A DNA stretch of 64,000 nucleotides from Actinomadura kijaniata NBRC 14229. Its GTDB lineage: Bacteria; Actinomycetota; Actinomycetes; Streptosporangiales; Streptosporangiaceae. Positions within the stretch are counted from its first letter, which is position 1, and each line of letters opens with the position of its first letter. The stretch covers positions 1 to 64,000 of the forward strand of contig NZ_BCQR01000034.1 in the NCBI RefSeq assembly GCF_001552175.1. Reading direction: 5' to 3'. Position numbers and translations under genes: made by a program. Positions 9,525 to 17,296 of this stretch are shown in pieces. Below the pieces are notes generated by a model. The model had not been told where the DNA came from. It searched no databases and saw only the letters and a program-made list of their open reading frames with translations.

Positions 9525-9929
9525 ATGCGCATGCTGCATCTCGGGCTGCGGGTCACCGACCTGGAACGCTCGCTCGCCTTCTACACCGCGCTCGGATACG
9601 CCGTTCTCGGCAGTGTCCCCGAGACGGAGTTCGGCAGTCTGACCATGCTCAAGCTGCCCGACGACCCGTTCGTCAGCCTCGAACTCGTCCACGACCCGGC
9701 GCGTCCGGTCAAGGACACCGGCGCCGTCAACCACCTGGTCGTCCAGGTCGACGACCTCGACGCCACGGTCGCCGACCTCGCGGCCGGGGGCGTCACGGCC
9801 GAGCCCCCGGCGGACCTGGGACCGGGCATGCGAACGTCGTGGCTGACCGACCCCGACGGCTACCGGATCGAGCTCGTGCAGTGGCCGCCCGGTCACCCCG
9901 CCGGTATGACAGCGGCCGACTTCGCCTGA
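9525..9929 (+). CDS. VOC-superfamily (glyoxalase/bleomycin-resistance-like) protein
   Basis: 134 aa. Starts MRMLHLGLRVTDLERSLAFYTALGY, the standard first beta-alpha unit of a VOC domain, and closes with DPDGYRIELVQW, the second metal-site region. Putative metal ligands are His5 and a Glu in the first half, a His in NHLVVQVDDL, and Glu in RIELV. This pattern is very close to lactoylglutathione lyase (GloA), so methylglyoxal detoxification is possible. The ATG at 9525 is six nt before a second ATG; the ribosome site is weak. It stands alone between two decayed segments. Confidence 0.8.
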   Translation: MRMLHLGLRVTDLERSLAFYTALGYAVLGSVPETEFGSLTMLKLPDDPFVSLELVHDPARPVKDTGAVNHLVVQVDDLDATVADLAAGGVTAEPPADLGPGMRTSWLTDPDGYRIELVQWPPGHPAGMTAADFA

Positions 9930-10204
9930 CCGTCCGTTGTCCCCCCGGTGCGGGACCTGGTTCCACCCGGCGGAAGCGGGTGGTGCCGGTGGGGACTCGA
10001 ACCGAACGCACATGCCCGCTCATGATCGGGCACACGTCGGCCGCCGGGCGATGCTCATCCCGGTGCGCGGTCTGCCGGCGAACGAGTTCGGTGACGGGAG
10101 CCTCCCCGGCGGTGGCGGGCGCGTCGGACGGAGCTTTGAGGACGAGGGCGGTGTGCTCGGCCGACCGCTTGGCGGTCTTGGAACTCCTGGCACGGTGTGC
10201 GTCG

Positions 10205-10420
10205 GAGGCGGTGCCGGCAGATGATGGCGGCGGCCAGGGCCGGGAACGCCTCGCGGACGTCACCCTGGTCGGCCCACCCGGTCCGCGAGGCCGCGAGCGG
10301 GATGCCGTCGCCATCCCGGATCGCATGGCGCCTGGAGCGAGCCCAGGCACGCCCCGCCCGGGCTCGGACCGGTCGTGGGCCGCCTTGACCGCCCGCGCGT
10401 GCGAATGGTCGATCACCATC
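10205..10420 (-). pseudogene. IS5-like DDE transposase C-terminal remnant
   Basis: On the minus strand, codons between about 10270 and 10205 read GDVREAFPALAAAIICRHRLRR, which corresponds to the C-terminal signature of IS5-type transposases (ADIHEAFLALxxxxICWRxL). Just upstream, in another frame, VIDHSHARAVKAAHDR resembles the VVERTHAWL segment, so at least one frameshift separates them. No N-terminus, no DDE triad and no terminal inverted repeats are visible. The rest of the gap 9930-10459 holds no other gene; a tRNA-3'-end-like stretch occurs at 9981-10004. Confidence 0.5.
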
Positions 10421-10459
10421 CACGCCCTGCGGTACGGCCGGTGACGTCCCGTTCGGCCC

Positions 10460-11191
10460 CTACACCAGGCCGCCGTCGGCGACGAGGTTCTGGCCGGTCA
10501 GCCACGCGGCGTCCGGGCTGAGCAGCAGCATGACGACGGCGGCGATGTCAGCGGGCGTGCCCACCCGGCCGAGGGCCGTCATCCGCGCCACTCCGGCCAC
10601 CGCCTCCGGCGGGGCGCCGGCGCGCAGCATGTCGGTGTCGGTGGGGCCGGGTGACACCGCGTTGACCGTGATCCCGCGCCGCCCCAGTTCCCGGGAGGCG
10701 ACCCGGGTGAGCTGCTCGATCGCCGCCTTGCTGGCGGCGTACACCGACTCGCCCGCGCTGGGCCAGGCGGTGCCGGTGGAGGAGACGCTCACGATCCGGC
10801 CGCCCTCGGTCATCCTGCGCGCCGCCTCCTGCACGGTGAAGAACGCACCACGCACGTTGACCGCCATCACCCGCTCGTACGCCTGGGGGGTCAACCGGTC
10901 GATCGGCGTATGGTCGATGACGCCCGCGTTGTTCACCAGTGCCGACAGCGGACCCGCGGCCCTGTCGGCGAACACCTCGTCCGCCGTGGCCAGCAGCCGC
11001 TTCACCTGGTCCAGATCGGCCGCGTCCGCGCGCACGGCGACGGCCCGCCCGCCGCACGCCCGTTCCACCTGCCGGGCCGCCCGCTCGTCGGCGACGTAGC
11101 TGAACACCACCGTGGCGCCGCCGTCGGCCAGCCGCTCGACCACGGCCCGCCCGATCCCGCGCGATCCGCCCGTCACCACTGCCGCATGCAT
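10460..11191 (-). CDS. SDR-family oxidoreductase
   Basis: 243 aa classical short-chain dehydrogenase. NAD(P)-binding TGGSRGIG is near residue 8, the NNAG motif is present, catalytic Ser is in VSVSSTG, and YAASK gives the Tyr/Lys pair. The end (LTGQNLVADGGLV) is the standard SDR C-terminus. The Ser-Arg neighbourhood of the glycine motif suggests NADP preference as in FabG-like enzymes. Start at 11191 is preceded by GGGAGA. It diverges from a WYL-domain regulator with only 76 bp between the two starts, so the regulator probably controls it. Substrate unknown. Confidence 0.88.
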   Translation of the reverse strand: MHAAVVTGGSRGIGRAVVERLADGGATVVFSYVADERAARQVERACGGRAVAVRADAADLDQVKRLLATADEVFADRAAGPLSALVNNAGVIDHTPIDRLTPQAYERVMAVNVRGAFFTVQEAARRMTEGGRIVSVSSTGTAWPSAGESVYAASKAAIEQLTRVASRELGRRGITVNAVSPGPTDTDMLRAGAPPEAVAGVARMTALGRVGTPADIAAVVMLLLSPDAAWLTGQNLVADGGLV

Positions 11192-11238
11192 GGATGATCT
11201 CCCTTTCGGTTCGAGGAGGCCCCACCATGGCAGCCCTT

Positions 11239-11257
11239 GCGGAAGCAGGACTTCCGC
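11239..11257. promoter_or_regulatory. Inverted repeat between SDR and WYL regulator genes
   Basis: GCGGAAG - 5 nt - CTTCCGC is a perfect 7-bp inverted repeat 10 bp upstream of the regulator ATG at 11268. Its position between divergent genes makes it a plausible operator for the WYL/HTH protein; a transcript hairpin near the ribosome site is the alternative. Confidence 0.45.
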
Positions 11258-11267
11258 GAGGTGCGAA

Positions 11268-12233
11268 ATGCTGGACGGCGTGGTCACCAAAGATCCTGCG
11301 GCGCGGCTGCTGCGGCTGCTGTCGCTGCTGCAGTCCCGCACCGACTGGCCGGGGCCGGAACTGGCGGACCGGCTCGGCGTCAGCACCAGGACCATCCGCT
11401 CCGACATCGAACGGCTCCGCGACCTGGGTTATCCGGTCTCGGCCACCTCCGGCACAGCGGGCGGCTACCGGCTGGGAGCCGGTGCCCGGCTGCCGCCGCT
11501 GCTGCTGGACGACGAGGAGGCCGTCGCGGTGGCGATCGGCCTGCGCACCGCGGCGGCCCAGACGGTGGGGGGTATCGAGGAGACATCGCTGCGTGCGCTG
11601 GCCAAGCTCGACCAGGTGCTGCCGGCCCGGCTGCGCTCCCGGGTGGCCGCGCTGGCGGCCTCCACGGTGCCTCTGCCCGGGAACGGCCCGGCCGTGGAAG
11701 CCGACGTGCTGGCCACCCTGGCCGCCGCCTGCCGGGACCGGCGGCGGATACGGTTCGACTATCGCGACCACGGCGGGAACGCCACCCTGCGCGACACCGA
11801 GCCGCACCGGCTGGTGGCGACCGGGAGACGCTGGTACCTGGTGGCCTGGGACGTCGGCCGCGAGGACTGGCGGACGTTCCGCATCGACCGGCTCGCGCCG
11901 CGCACGCCCCCGGGGCCGCCCTTTCCCGGCCGCCGACTGCCGCCGGACGAGGCGATCGATGTCGTGACCAAGGGTGTGGCCTCGACGCTGGGTCCCTGCC
12001 GCACGGTCGCGACCGTGCACGCCCCGGCCGCGGTCGTCAGCGACCGGATACCGCCGGTGGCCAGGGTCGAGCACCTCGACGACGAGCGGTGCCTGCTGCA
12101 CATCGGCGCGGCCACGCCACTGACCCTGGCGGTCTACCTCGCCGCGCTCGGCCTGCCTTTCACCGTGGAGGGGCCGGCCGCGCTGTTGGAGGCGTTGCGG
12201 CAGGTGTCGCGGCACTGCGCGGGCGCGGTATGA
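11268..12233 (+). CDS. WYL-domain HTH transcriptional regulator
   Basis: 321 aa. N-terminal winged HTH of the HTH_11 type (ARLLRLLSLLQSRTDWPGPELADRLGVSTRTIRSDIERLRDLGYPV), followed by GGYRLG and LLLDDEEAVAVAIGLR, then a WYL domain around residue 150-200 (RRIRFDYRDH and RRWYLVAWD) and a C-terminal extension. Start at 11268 is chosen by a GAGGT site and by the position of the HTH; upstream in-frame starts would read through the divergent gene's promoter. WYL domains sense nucleic-acid or nucleotide-like ligands in some members, metabolites in others. Likely regulator of the divergent SDR. Confidence 0.9.
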   Translation: MLDGVVTKDPAARLLRLLSLLQSRTDWPGPELADRLGVSTRTIRSDIERLRDLGYPVSATSGTAGGYRLGAGARLPPLLLDDEEAVAVAIGLRTAAAQTVGGIEETSLRALAKLDQVLPARLRSRVAALAASTVPLPGNGPAVEADVLATLAAACRDRRRIRFDYRDHGGNATLRDTEPHRLVATGRRWYLVAWDVGREDWRTFRIDRLAPRTPPGPPFPGRRLPPDEAIDVVTKGVASTLGPCRTVATVHAPAAVVSDRIPPVARVEHLDDERCLLHIGAATPLTLAVYLAALGLPFTVEGPAALLEALRQVSRHCAGAV

Positions 12234-12401
12234 GCGGGGACGTGTGGCTTCGTGGTCGAGACCGGCGGCGGTGCCGGGCACCGTGGCCGCGTCCCGGGGC
12301 GGTCACGACGCTCAACCGCGCGGCGGATGCGGGCGGTGGTGTTCGAGGCCGTCCGGGACCCGGCCGGTCGCATCGGTCGCGACCGTCGGCGACCGGCGCG
12401 T

Positions 12402-12749
12402 TCAGCGGTGGGCCAGGACGTTGACCACCCGGCCGTCGGGATCGCGGACGAAGAACCGGCGCACTCCCCACTCCTCGTCCCGCAAGGGGTGCACGATCTC
12501 CGCGCCGCTCCGGCGCATGACCGCGTAGGCCGCGTCCACATCGTCCACCTCGACGCTCATGTCGGGGGTGACCGGGGCGGTCCTGTCGCCGGTCACCAAG
12601 CTGACCTGCGCCGCCGGGCTGGACGGGGAGGCGAGCGTCACGATCCAGCCGAGGTCCATGACCTCCTCCAGGCCCAGCAGCCCGTAGAACTCCCGGCTCT
12701 CCCGCACGGCCTCTGACCGGATGTTGGGCACGACACGGCGAACGGCCAT
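12402..12749 (-). CDS. VOC-superfamily protein
   Basis: 115 aa single VOC domain. It opens with the first beta strand and SREFYGLLGLEEVMDLGW and ends FFVRDPDGRVVNVLAHR. The first-strand metal His is replaced (VVPNIRS), and the C-terminal ligand position is Asn rather than Glu, so a glyoxalase activity is unlikely; a binding or resistance role is more plausible. Start at 12749 is supported by AGGAG nine nt upstream. The 168 bp before it (12234-12401) and about 190 bp after it contain no further gene that I can support. Confidence 0.78.
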   Translation of the reverse strand: MAVRRVVPNIRSEAVRESREFYGLLGLEEVMDLGWIVTLASPSSPAAQVSLVTGDRTAPVTPDMSVEVDDVDAAYAVMRRSGAEIVHPLRDEEWGVRRFFVRDPDGRVVNVLAHR

Positions 12750-12943
12750 CGACGACTCCTGTCGGAAAACGGCGCGGCGGGCCCGCTCCGTGCAGGCCAT
12801 CGTCGCCCCGGGGCCGCGTTCGCGTCTTGGACGGACGGGAACTCCGCAGGCCATCCGCGGATGACCGCTCGGAGCCGGATCGGCGGCCCGTTGTTGGTGC
12901 GGCGATGGTGGAGGGTTGGCCCGGGCGCGGGCAGGGGTGGGGT

Positions 12944-13843
12944 GTGGAGTTCGTGCGGGTGTCGCGGTGGGCGCAGGCGTTGGAGGTCAGGGCCGCCTGC
13001 CCGCGCGCGGTGCCGGTGTCCGGCGGCACCGACGTGATGGTGGAGGTCAAAGCCGGGCGGCTGCGCCCGGCGATGTTGCTGGACCTGGGACCGGTGGCCG
13101 AGCTGGCCGAGTGGGAGCCGGCGGACGGGTGGCTGCGGGTGGGGGCGGGGGTCACCTACACCCGGTTGATCGAGGAGCTGGGGGCCCGGCTGCCGGGGCT
13201 GGCCCAGGCCGCGCGCACCGTCGGCTCCCGGCAGATCCGCAACCGCGGCACCCTGGGCGGCAACCTGGGAACCGCCGCGACCAAGGGCGTGTGCCACCCG
13301 GTGCTGCTGGCCTGCGACGCCCGCGTCGAACTGGCCGGGGCCACCGGCGGCACGCGCCTGATCGACGCGGACGGCTTCTACCAGGGTGAGCGCCGCACCG
13401 CGCTGGCCGACACCGAATTGATCCGCGCGGTGTGGCTGCGCCCGGCGCACGGGCCGCAGTACTTCGCCAAGGTCGGCGTCCGCAACGCGATGACCACCGC
13501 GATCTGCTCGCTGGCCCTGACGGTGGACCACGACCGGTGCCGGGTGGGGGTCGGCATCGGCGCCGCCGGGCCGGTCCCGGCGCGCGCCCGGGCGGCCGAG
13601 GAGTTCGCCGCCGCCCACATCGACTGGAAGGGCGGGCCCGGCCGTCCCCTGGCGGCGGACGTGGTGGGGCACTTCGCCGATCTGGTGGCCCGGGCCGCCG
13701 ACCCGGCCGACGACCTCAGAGCCGGCGCCGCCTACCGCCGCCACGCCCTGACCGTGATCGCCCGCCGCACCCTCACCTGGGCCACCACCCCGCCCACGAC
13801 CCGCCCGGCCGACCATCTGCGGCGACACGGAGGTGAACCATGA
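12944..13843 (+). CDS. Orphan FAD-binding subunit of a xanthine/CO-dehydrogenase-type molybdoenzyme
   Basis: 299 aa. CoxM/XdhB-like medium subunit. It starts at a GTG (MEFVRVSRWAQALE) that fits the family start. The first FAD motif is SGGTDVMVEVK and the second is TVGSRQIRNRGTLGGNLGTAATKGVCHP; the C-terminal CO-dehydrogenase flavoprotein domain follows and ends AYRRHALTVIARR. In the family this subunit passes electrons from 2Fe-2S (CoxS) and Mo (CoxL) partners, which normally follow immediately with ATGA-type overlaps. Here the overlapping gene is a methyltransferase and no CoxS or CoxL is seen anywhere in the window. It is therefore an orphan or a survivor of a deletion. Confidence 0.85.
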   Translation: MEFVRVSRWAQALEVRAACPRAVPVSGGTDVMVEVKAGRLRPAMLLDLGPVAELAEWEPADGWLRVGAGVTYTRLIEELGARLPGLAQAARTVGSRQIRNRGTLGGNLGTAATKGVCHPVLLACDARVELAGATGGTRLIDADGFYQGERRTALADTELIRAVWLRPAHGPQYFAKVGVRNAMTTAICSLALTVDHDRCRVGVGIGAAGPVPARARAAEEFAAAHIDWKGGPGRPLAADVVGHFADLVARAADPADDLRAGAAYRRHALTVIARRTLTWATTPPTTRPADHLRRHGGEP

Positions 13844-14730
13844 CCGGCGACAGCGCCACCGAAGGCGACGACGACGTCATCGCGCAGCGCATGGCCGACA
13901 ACCAGGCCAACTGGGACGCCCGCGCCCGCGTCCACGCCGACAGCGAGTTCTACGACCTGGACCGGCGACCGGCCCACACCCGCTTCCACCCTCGGGAGTG
14001 GCAGGACCTGGGCCCGCTGGGCGGACGCACGGTCCTGCACCTGCAATGCCACAACGGCGCCGAGACCCTCGCGTTCGCCCAGCGGGGCGCCCACGCCACC
14101 GGGCTGGACTTCTCCGCCGCCAGCCTGCGCGAGGCCCGCCGCAACGCCGACGGCCACGGCGTCGACGTCGAGTGGGTGTGCGCCGATGTCCACGACGCCC
14201 TGGACGCCCTGGCCGGGCGCACCTTCGACGTGGTGTACACCGGACGCGGCGCCCTGATCTGGCTCCCCGACACGCGCCGCTGGGCCGAGGTGGTCGCCGG
14301 GCTGGTGAGCCCCGGCGGGCTGGCCTACGTGATGGAGTTCCACCCCTTGCTGCTGTCGATCGGCCTGGACGAATCCGCCGCCCCCTCCATCGGGGAGGAG
14401 GGGGAACGACTGCTGCGCCACGACTACCTGCCCGGCGACCGGCCCATCACCTCCGACCACCCGCAGACCTACGCCCCCTCCCGTTCGGGACGCGTGGTGG
14501 AAGGCGCCACCGTCAGCCACCAGTGGAGCCACACCCCGGTGGAGGTGATGAAAGCGCTCCACGACGCGGGCCTGAACGTCGACCTCGGCCTGTGCTGGGA
14601 GACCGACTGGCTCAACACCCGCCGCTGGGACGAGATGGTCCGCGCGGCGCCCGGATGGTGGCGCCTGCCCGACCACCACCTGAAACTCGCGTTGATGTAC
14701 GGCGTGGGGGCGAGGCGACCCGCCCGGTAG
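13840..14730 (+). CDS. SAM-dependent class I methyltransferase
   Basis: 296 aa. Methyltransf_25-like. SAM motif I reads VLHLQCHNGAETLAFAQRGA, a variant common in this subgroup; the acidic motif II is GLDFS and a later ADVHD probably contacts the adenine. The N-terminal QRMADNQANWDARARVH and the C-terminal WRLPDHHLKLALMYGV are typical of a large uncharacterised actinobacterial family. The ATG overlaps the FAD-subunit stop (ATGA at 13840-13843), so translation is coupled. The substrate is unknown; nothing connects a methyltransferase mechanistically to a flavin subunit, so this may be a new junction made by deletion. Confidence 0.82.
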   Translation: MTGDSATEGDDDVIAQRMADNQANWDARARVHADSEFYDLDRRPAHTRFHPREWQDLGPLGGRTVLHLQCHNGAETLAFAQRGAHATGLDFSAASLREARRNADGHGVDVEWVCADVHDALDALAGRTFDVVYTGRGALIWLPDTRRWAEVVAGLVSPGGLAYVMEFHPLLLSIGLDESAAPSIGEEGERLLRHDYLPGDRPITSDHPQTYAPSRSGRVVEGATVSHQWSHTPVEVMKALHDAGLNVDLGLCWETDWLNTRRWDEMVRAAPGWWRLPDHHLKLALMYGVGARRPAR

Positions 14731-14734
14731 ACAT

Positions 14735-14765
14735 CCTTGGCCGCTGCCCGCCCCGGCGGCCAAGG
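14735..14765 (+). terminator. Terminator after methyltransferase
   Basis: Perfect 10-bp stem (14735-14744 with 14756-14765), 11-nt loop, starting 4 nt after the methyltransferase stop. It can also serve the convergent quinone reductase gene that ends at 14862. Confidence 0.7.
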
Positions 14766-14861
14766 CCGCGGCCATCTTCCGGAAGCCGCCGAGGGGTTCG
14801 ACGGCGGGGGCCGCCATGCCCGCGACGGCCTTCTCGTCCCGGCCGGCACGGCGATCCTCGC

Positions 14862-15788
14862 TCAGACCGTGACGGCGAGCTTGCCGAGCGTCCTGCCGGT
14901 GAAGTCGGTGATCGCCTGTGCGACCTCGGGCAGCGCGTAGCCGCGGGCGATCGGGACGCGCAGGCGGCCCGCGACCACGTCGGCGGCGAGCCGGGCGAGG
15001 GTCTCGGGGGTCGGGTCGGACATGATGGTGGTGGCCTTGACACCGCGCGCGTCGGCGTCCCCCGGCGCGAAGTGCACGGTGGACGTGAACCGCCCGCCAT
15101 CGGCGACCAGCCCGGACACGGTCGGGCCGTCACCGGCGAGATGCACGGCCGCGTGCACACCGCCGGGCGCGATCTCCCGGACCCGTGCGGTCAGGCCGGT
15201 GCGGCCGACCGCGTGGGCCGCGCCGAGGGCGGTGACGAACGCGGCCTCGGCCCCGGGTTCGGCGGTCGCGATGACGCGTGCCCCGCGGGCCGCCGCGAGC
15301 TGCACCGCGAACGCGCCGACGCCACCGGTCGCGCCCGAGATCAGGACGGTCTCGCCCGGGGCGGGGGAGACCGCGTCCACCGCGTTGAGCGCGGCCGTGC
15401 CCGCCAGGCCCAGCGCGCCCGCGCGGGTCTCGTCGAGACCTTCGGGGATCCGGGTGACGCCGTAGGCCGCGTTCACCGCGACGTATTCGGCGAAGGCGCC
15501 CTGGCCCAGCGTCGGGCGCATCACGACGCCGAACACCGCCTCACCGACGGCCAGGTCGCTCACGCCCTCGCCCACGGCGGCCACCGTTCCGGCGAAGTCC
15601 TTGCCGACGACCACCGGGAACTCGTATTCGTACACCCCCTTGAGGAACCCGCCCATCGCGCCGAGGTCGAAGCCGTTGAGCGAGGAGGCGCCGACCCGCA
15701 CGAGCACCTCGCCGGCTCCCGGCCCGGGAACGGGCAGGCCGGACAGGACCGGGGCCTCACCGAAGTCGTGGAACGCCACTGCGCGCAT
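14862..15788 (-). CDS. Zinc-independent quinone oxidoreductase (MDR family)
   Basis: 308 aa NADPH:quinone-reductase-like medium-chain dehydrogenase. GroES-like N-domain (MRAVAFHDFGEAP, VVVGKDFAGTVAAVG) and Rossmann domain with SGATGGVGAFAVQLAAARGA. No structural-zinc Cys cluster is present, as expected for the QOR subgroup. It starts 8 nt after the stop of the luciferase-domain gene on the same strand, so the two are an operon reading away from the HxlR regulator. HxlR/QorR proteins commonly sense quinones or electrophiles, so this enzyme may be part of that response. Confidence 0.88.
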   Translation of the reverse strand: MRAVAFHDFGEAPVLSGLPVPGPGAGEVLVRVGASSLNGFDLGAMGGFLKGVYEYEFPVVVGKDFAGTVAAVGEGVSDLAVGEAVFGVVMRPTLGQGAFAEYVAVNAAYGVTRIPEGLDETRAGALGLAGTAALNAVDAVSPAPGETVLISGATGGVGAFAVQLAAARGARVIATAEPGAEAAFVTALGAAHAVGRTGLTARVREIAPGGVHAAVHLAGDGPTVSGLVADGGRFTSTVHFAPGDADARGVKATTIMSDPTPETLARLAADVVAGRLRVPIARGYALPEVAQAITDFTGRTLGKLAVTV

Positions 15789-15795
15789 GTCTTTC

Positions 15796-16281
15796 TCATT
15801 CCTTCTCGTCAGGGGAAACGGACGCCTGCCGCCAGGAGGCGCGAAGGACCGTGACGGCCACGGCGAGCTCGGCCTCGTCGCGCGGCGCGTAGAACATCAC
15901 GATCGTGTCCGGCCACTGCGGCCGGAGGCTGATCGGATGCCGCTCGGCCCAGCCGCCGCCGGTGAGCGCCGCCACCAGCGGCAGGGGCACCGTGAGGTGC
16001 ATGAATCCGGCACGACGGATGTGGCCGAACTCGTCGGGGCTCGGATGCAGGAACGCCTCCCACGGGCCGGCCGGCCGGTGCAGCCGCAGGGCCAGCGAGG
16101 ACGGTTCCGACACCTGGCTGGGGCCGGTGAACACCCCCGGCAGCGACTCGGCCTCACGGACCAGCGCGGCCCTGATCTCCGGCGGGGAGAACTGGTCGAG
16201 CTGGTCGTGCGGGATCTCGCGGCCGGTGGTCGTCGGGCGGGGCCCGGACCGGCGCGGCGGCGCGTCGAGATTCAGGATCAT
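15796..16281 (-). CDS. Luciferase-domain (DUF5519-like) protein
   Basis: 161 aa. The pattern LRLHRPAGPWEAFLHPSPDEFGHIRRAGFMHLTVPLPL followed by GWAERHP and a closing VMFYAPRDEAELAVAVTVLRASW is typical of the small actinobacterial luciferase-domain family; the name comes from a fungal homology and does not imply light emission. Start ATG at 16281 gives the usual length, although no strong ribosome site precedes it. It is the first gene of the unit with the quinone reductase and diverges from the HxlR regulator across 67 bp. Function unknown. Confidence 0.75.
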   Translation of the reverse strand: MILNLDAPPRRSGPRPTTTGREIPHDQLDQFSPPEIRAALVREAESLPGVFTGPSQVSEPSSLALRLHRPAGPWEAFLHPSPDEFGHIRRAGFMHLTVPLPLVAALTGGGWAERHPISLRPQWPDTIVMFYAPRDEAELAVAVTVLRASWRQASVSPDEKE

Positions 16282-16348
16282 CAGTACCGCACTTTCTGTG
16301 CGTTGGTTACGTGTTGTGCGCACCGAGAGTCTGATCGACAATGCCGTC

Positions 16349-16759
16349 ATGACGGAAGAAGGCACTTTGTCCTACGGAACGAACATCGATGTTCGTTCCG
16401 CGGCCGGTCCGGTGGGCGCGGCGACCCCGACCTGCCAGTTGCGCGACGTCCTGGACCGGGTCGGGGACAAGTGGAGCGTGCTGGTCATGGCGCTGCTCGG
16501 CGACGGCCCGCGGCGCTACTCCGAGTTGCAGCGCGGCATCGAGGGGATCTCCCAGCGCATGCTCACGCTGACGTTGCGCAGCCTGGAACGCGACGGCCTG
16601 GTGGTGCGCACCGTCACCCCGAGCTCGCCGCCGCGCGTGGACTACTCCCTGACGCCGGTCGGCCGGACGCTGTCCACCGAGGTCGGCTCGCTGATCCGCT
16701 GGGCGGAGGCCCACCGCGACTATGTGGCGCAGTCACGCGCGCACTACGACGAGCAGTAA
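16349..16759 (+). CDS. HxlR-family transcriptional regulator
   Basis: 136 aa. Single winged-helix domain of the MarR-like HxlR type: CQLRDVLDRVGDKWSVLVMALLGDGPRRYSELQRGI, then ISQRMLTLTLRSLERDGLVVRTV and the wing PPRVDYSLTPVG. The Cys at the start of the HxlR domain is conserved in redox-sensing members such as YodB/QorR, and this one has Cys just before QLRDVL. It diverges from the luciferase-domain/quinone-reductase pair and is the likely regulator. A perfect 26-bp palindrome lies inside its own codons 9-17. The intergenic space is short, so operator and N-terminus may overlap. Confidence 0.9.
   Translation: MTEEGTLSYGTNIDVRSAAGPVGAATPTCQLRDVLDRVGDKWSVLVMALLGDGPRRYSELQRGIEGISQRMLTLTLRSLERDGLVVRTVTPSSPPRVDYSLTPVGRTLSTEVGSLIRWAEAHRDYVAQSRAHYDEQ
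16375..16400. promoter_or_regulatory. 26-bp perfect palindrome inside the HxlR gene start
   Basis: Each half is 13 bp (left half CGGAACGAACATC, right half its exact reverse complement) with no spacer, centred between 16387 and 16388. It sits 26 nt inside the HxlR coding region, about 95 bp from the divergent gene's ATG. The length and perfection are far beyond chance for a coding stretch; an operator for the HxlR dimer or a tetramer is likely. Confidence 0.65.
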
Positions 16760-16779
16760 CAGCCGCCGCCTCTATACCC

Positions 16780-16822
16780 ACGTGGGACGGCCATCGCCAT
16801 CACGACGGTGGCCGTCCCACGT
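16780..16822. terminator. Bidirectional terminator after HxlR / DUF397
   Basis: 14-bp perfect stem (16780-16793 with 16809-16822), 15-nt loop, between the convergent ends of the HxlR gene (16759) and the last DUF397 gene (16866). Confidence 0.7.
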
Positions 16823-16865
16823 CCAGCCGCTCACCGAGCCAAGATCCCCACCTGCGGCCGGAGCG

Positions 16866-17051
16866 CTAGAAAAGCTTGATGGCATCAGCGACCTGGCGGA
16901 ACTCGTGCCGTTCCATGAGGAGGACGGGGCCGTCCGGCATCTTGCTGTCGCGAACGACTACGACGCCCGGGACGTCCGCCAGTTCGATGCAGTTGCCTTG
17001 ATTGTCGGCGCTGTGGGAAGACTTGCGCCAGCCGAGAGTGCGTAGCTCCAT
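16866..17051 (-). CDS. DUF397 protein, third tandem copy
   Basis: 61 aa. Small acidic DUF397 protein with the family core WRKSSHSADNQGNCIELA, VVVVRDSKMPDGPVL and the end HEFRQVADAIK. Same length as the two upstream copies but the most diverged: about 41 of 61 residues match the first copy, mainly differing in the GGNC-flanking segment and the C-terminus. It is last in the four-gene HTH-DUF397 unit. DUF397 proteins pair with XRE proteins (WhiJ-like) in actinomycetes and act as partners or antagonists of the DNA-binding protein. Confidence 0.9.
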   Translation of the reverse strand: MELRTLGWRKSSHSADNQGNCIELADVPGVVVVRDSKMPDGPVLLMERHEFRQVADAIKLF

Positions 17052-17081
17052 GGCTGAGGCTCCTCGCTGGATCGTGTCGGG

Positions 17082-17267
17082 TTAGTAGCCCTTGATGGTG
17101 GCGGTGATCCGACGGAACTCATGGCGCTCTATGAGAAGCACGGGGCCGTCAGGCTTCTTGCTGTCACGAACGGCAACGACCCCGGGCACGTGCGCCAGCT
17201 CGACGCAGTTACCGCCCTGCCCAGCGCTGTATGAAGACGTTCGCCAGCCAGCGGTACTCCGCTCCAT
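17082..17267 (-). CDS. DUF397 protein, second tandem copy
   Basis: 61 aa. Core WRTSSYSAGQGGNCVELAHVPG and VAVRDSKKPDGPVLL; 48 of 61 residues are identical to the first copy, so the duplication that produced these two is the more recent. It is separated from the first copy by 29 nt and from the third by 30 nt, with a ribosome site in each gap; the regular spacing suggests repeated duplication of one gene-plus-spacer unit. Expected to be a small cytoplasmic partner of the neighbouring HTH protein. Confidence 0.9.
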   Translation of the reverse strand: MERSTAGWRTSSYSAGQGGNCVELAHVPGVVAVRDSKKPDGPVLLIERHEFRRITATIKGY

Positions 17268-17296
17268 GTTTTAGACACCTCCTGGATCGCGTCCGT

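Noticed and set aside
9981..10060. tRNA gene on the minus strand
   Set aside because: T-loop-like and CCA-like motifs are present, but the acceptor and T stems do not pair and about 2 nt are missing between them. No anticodon arm could be folded.
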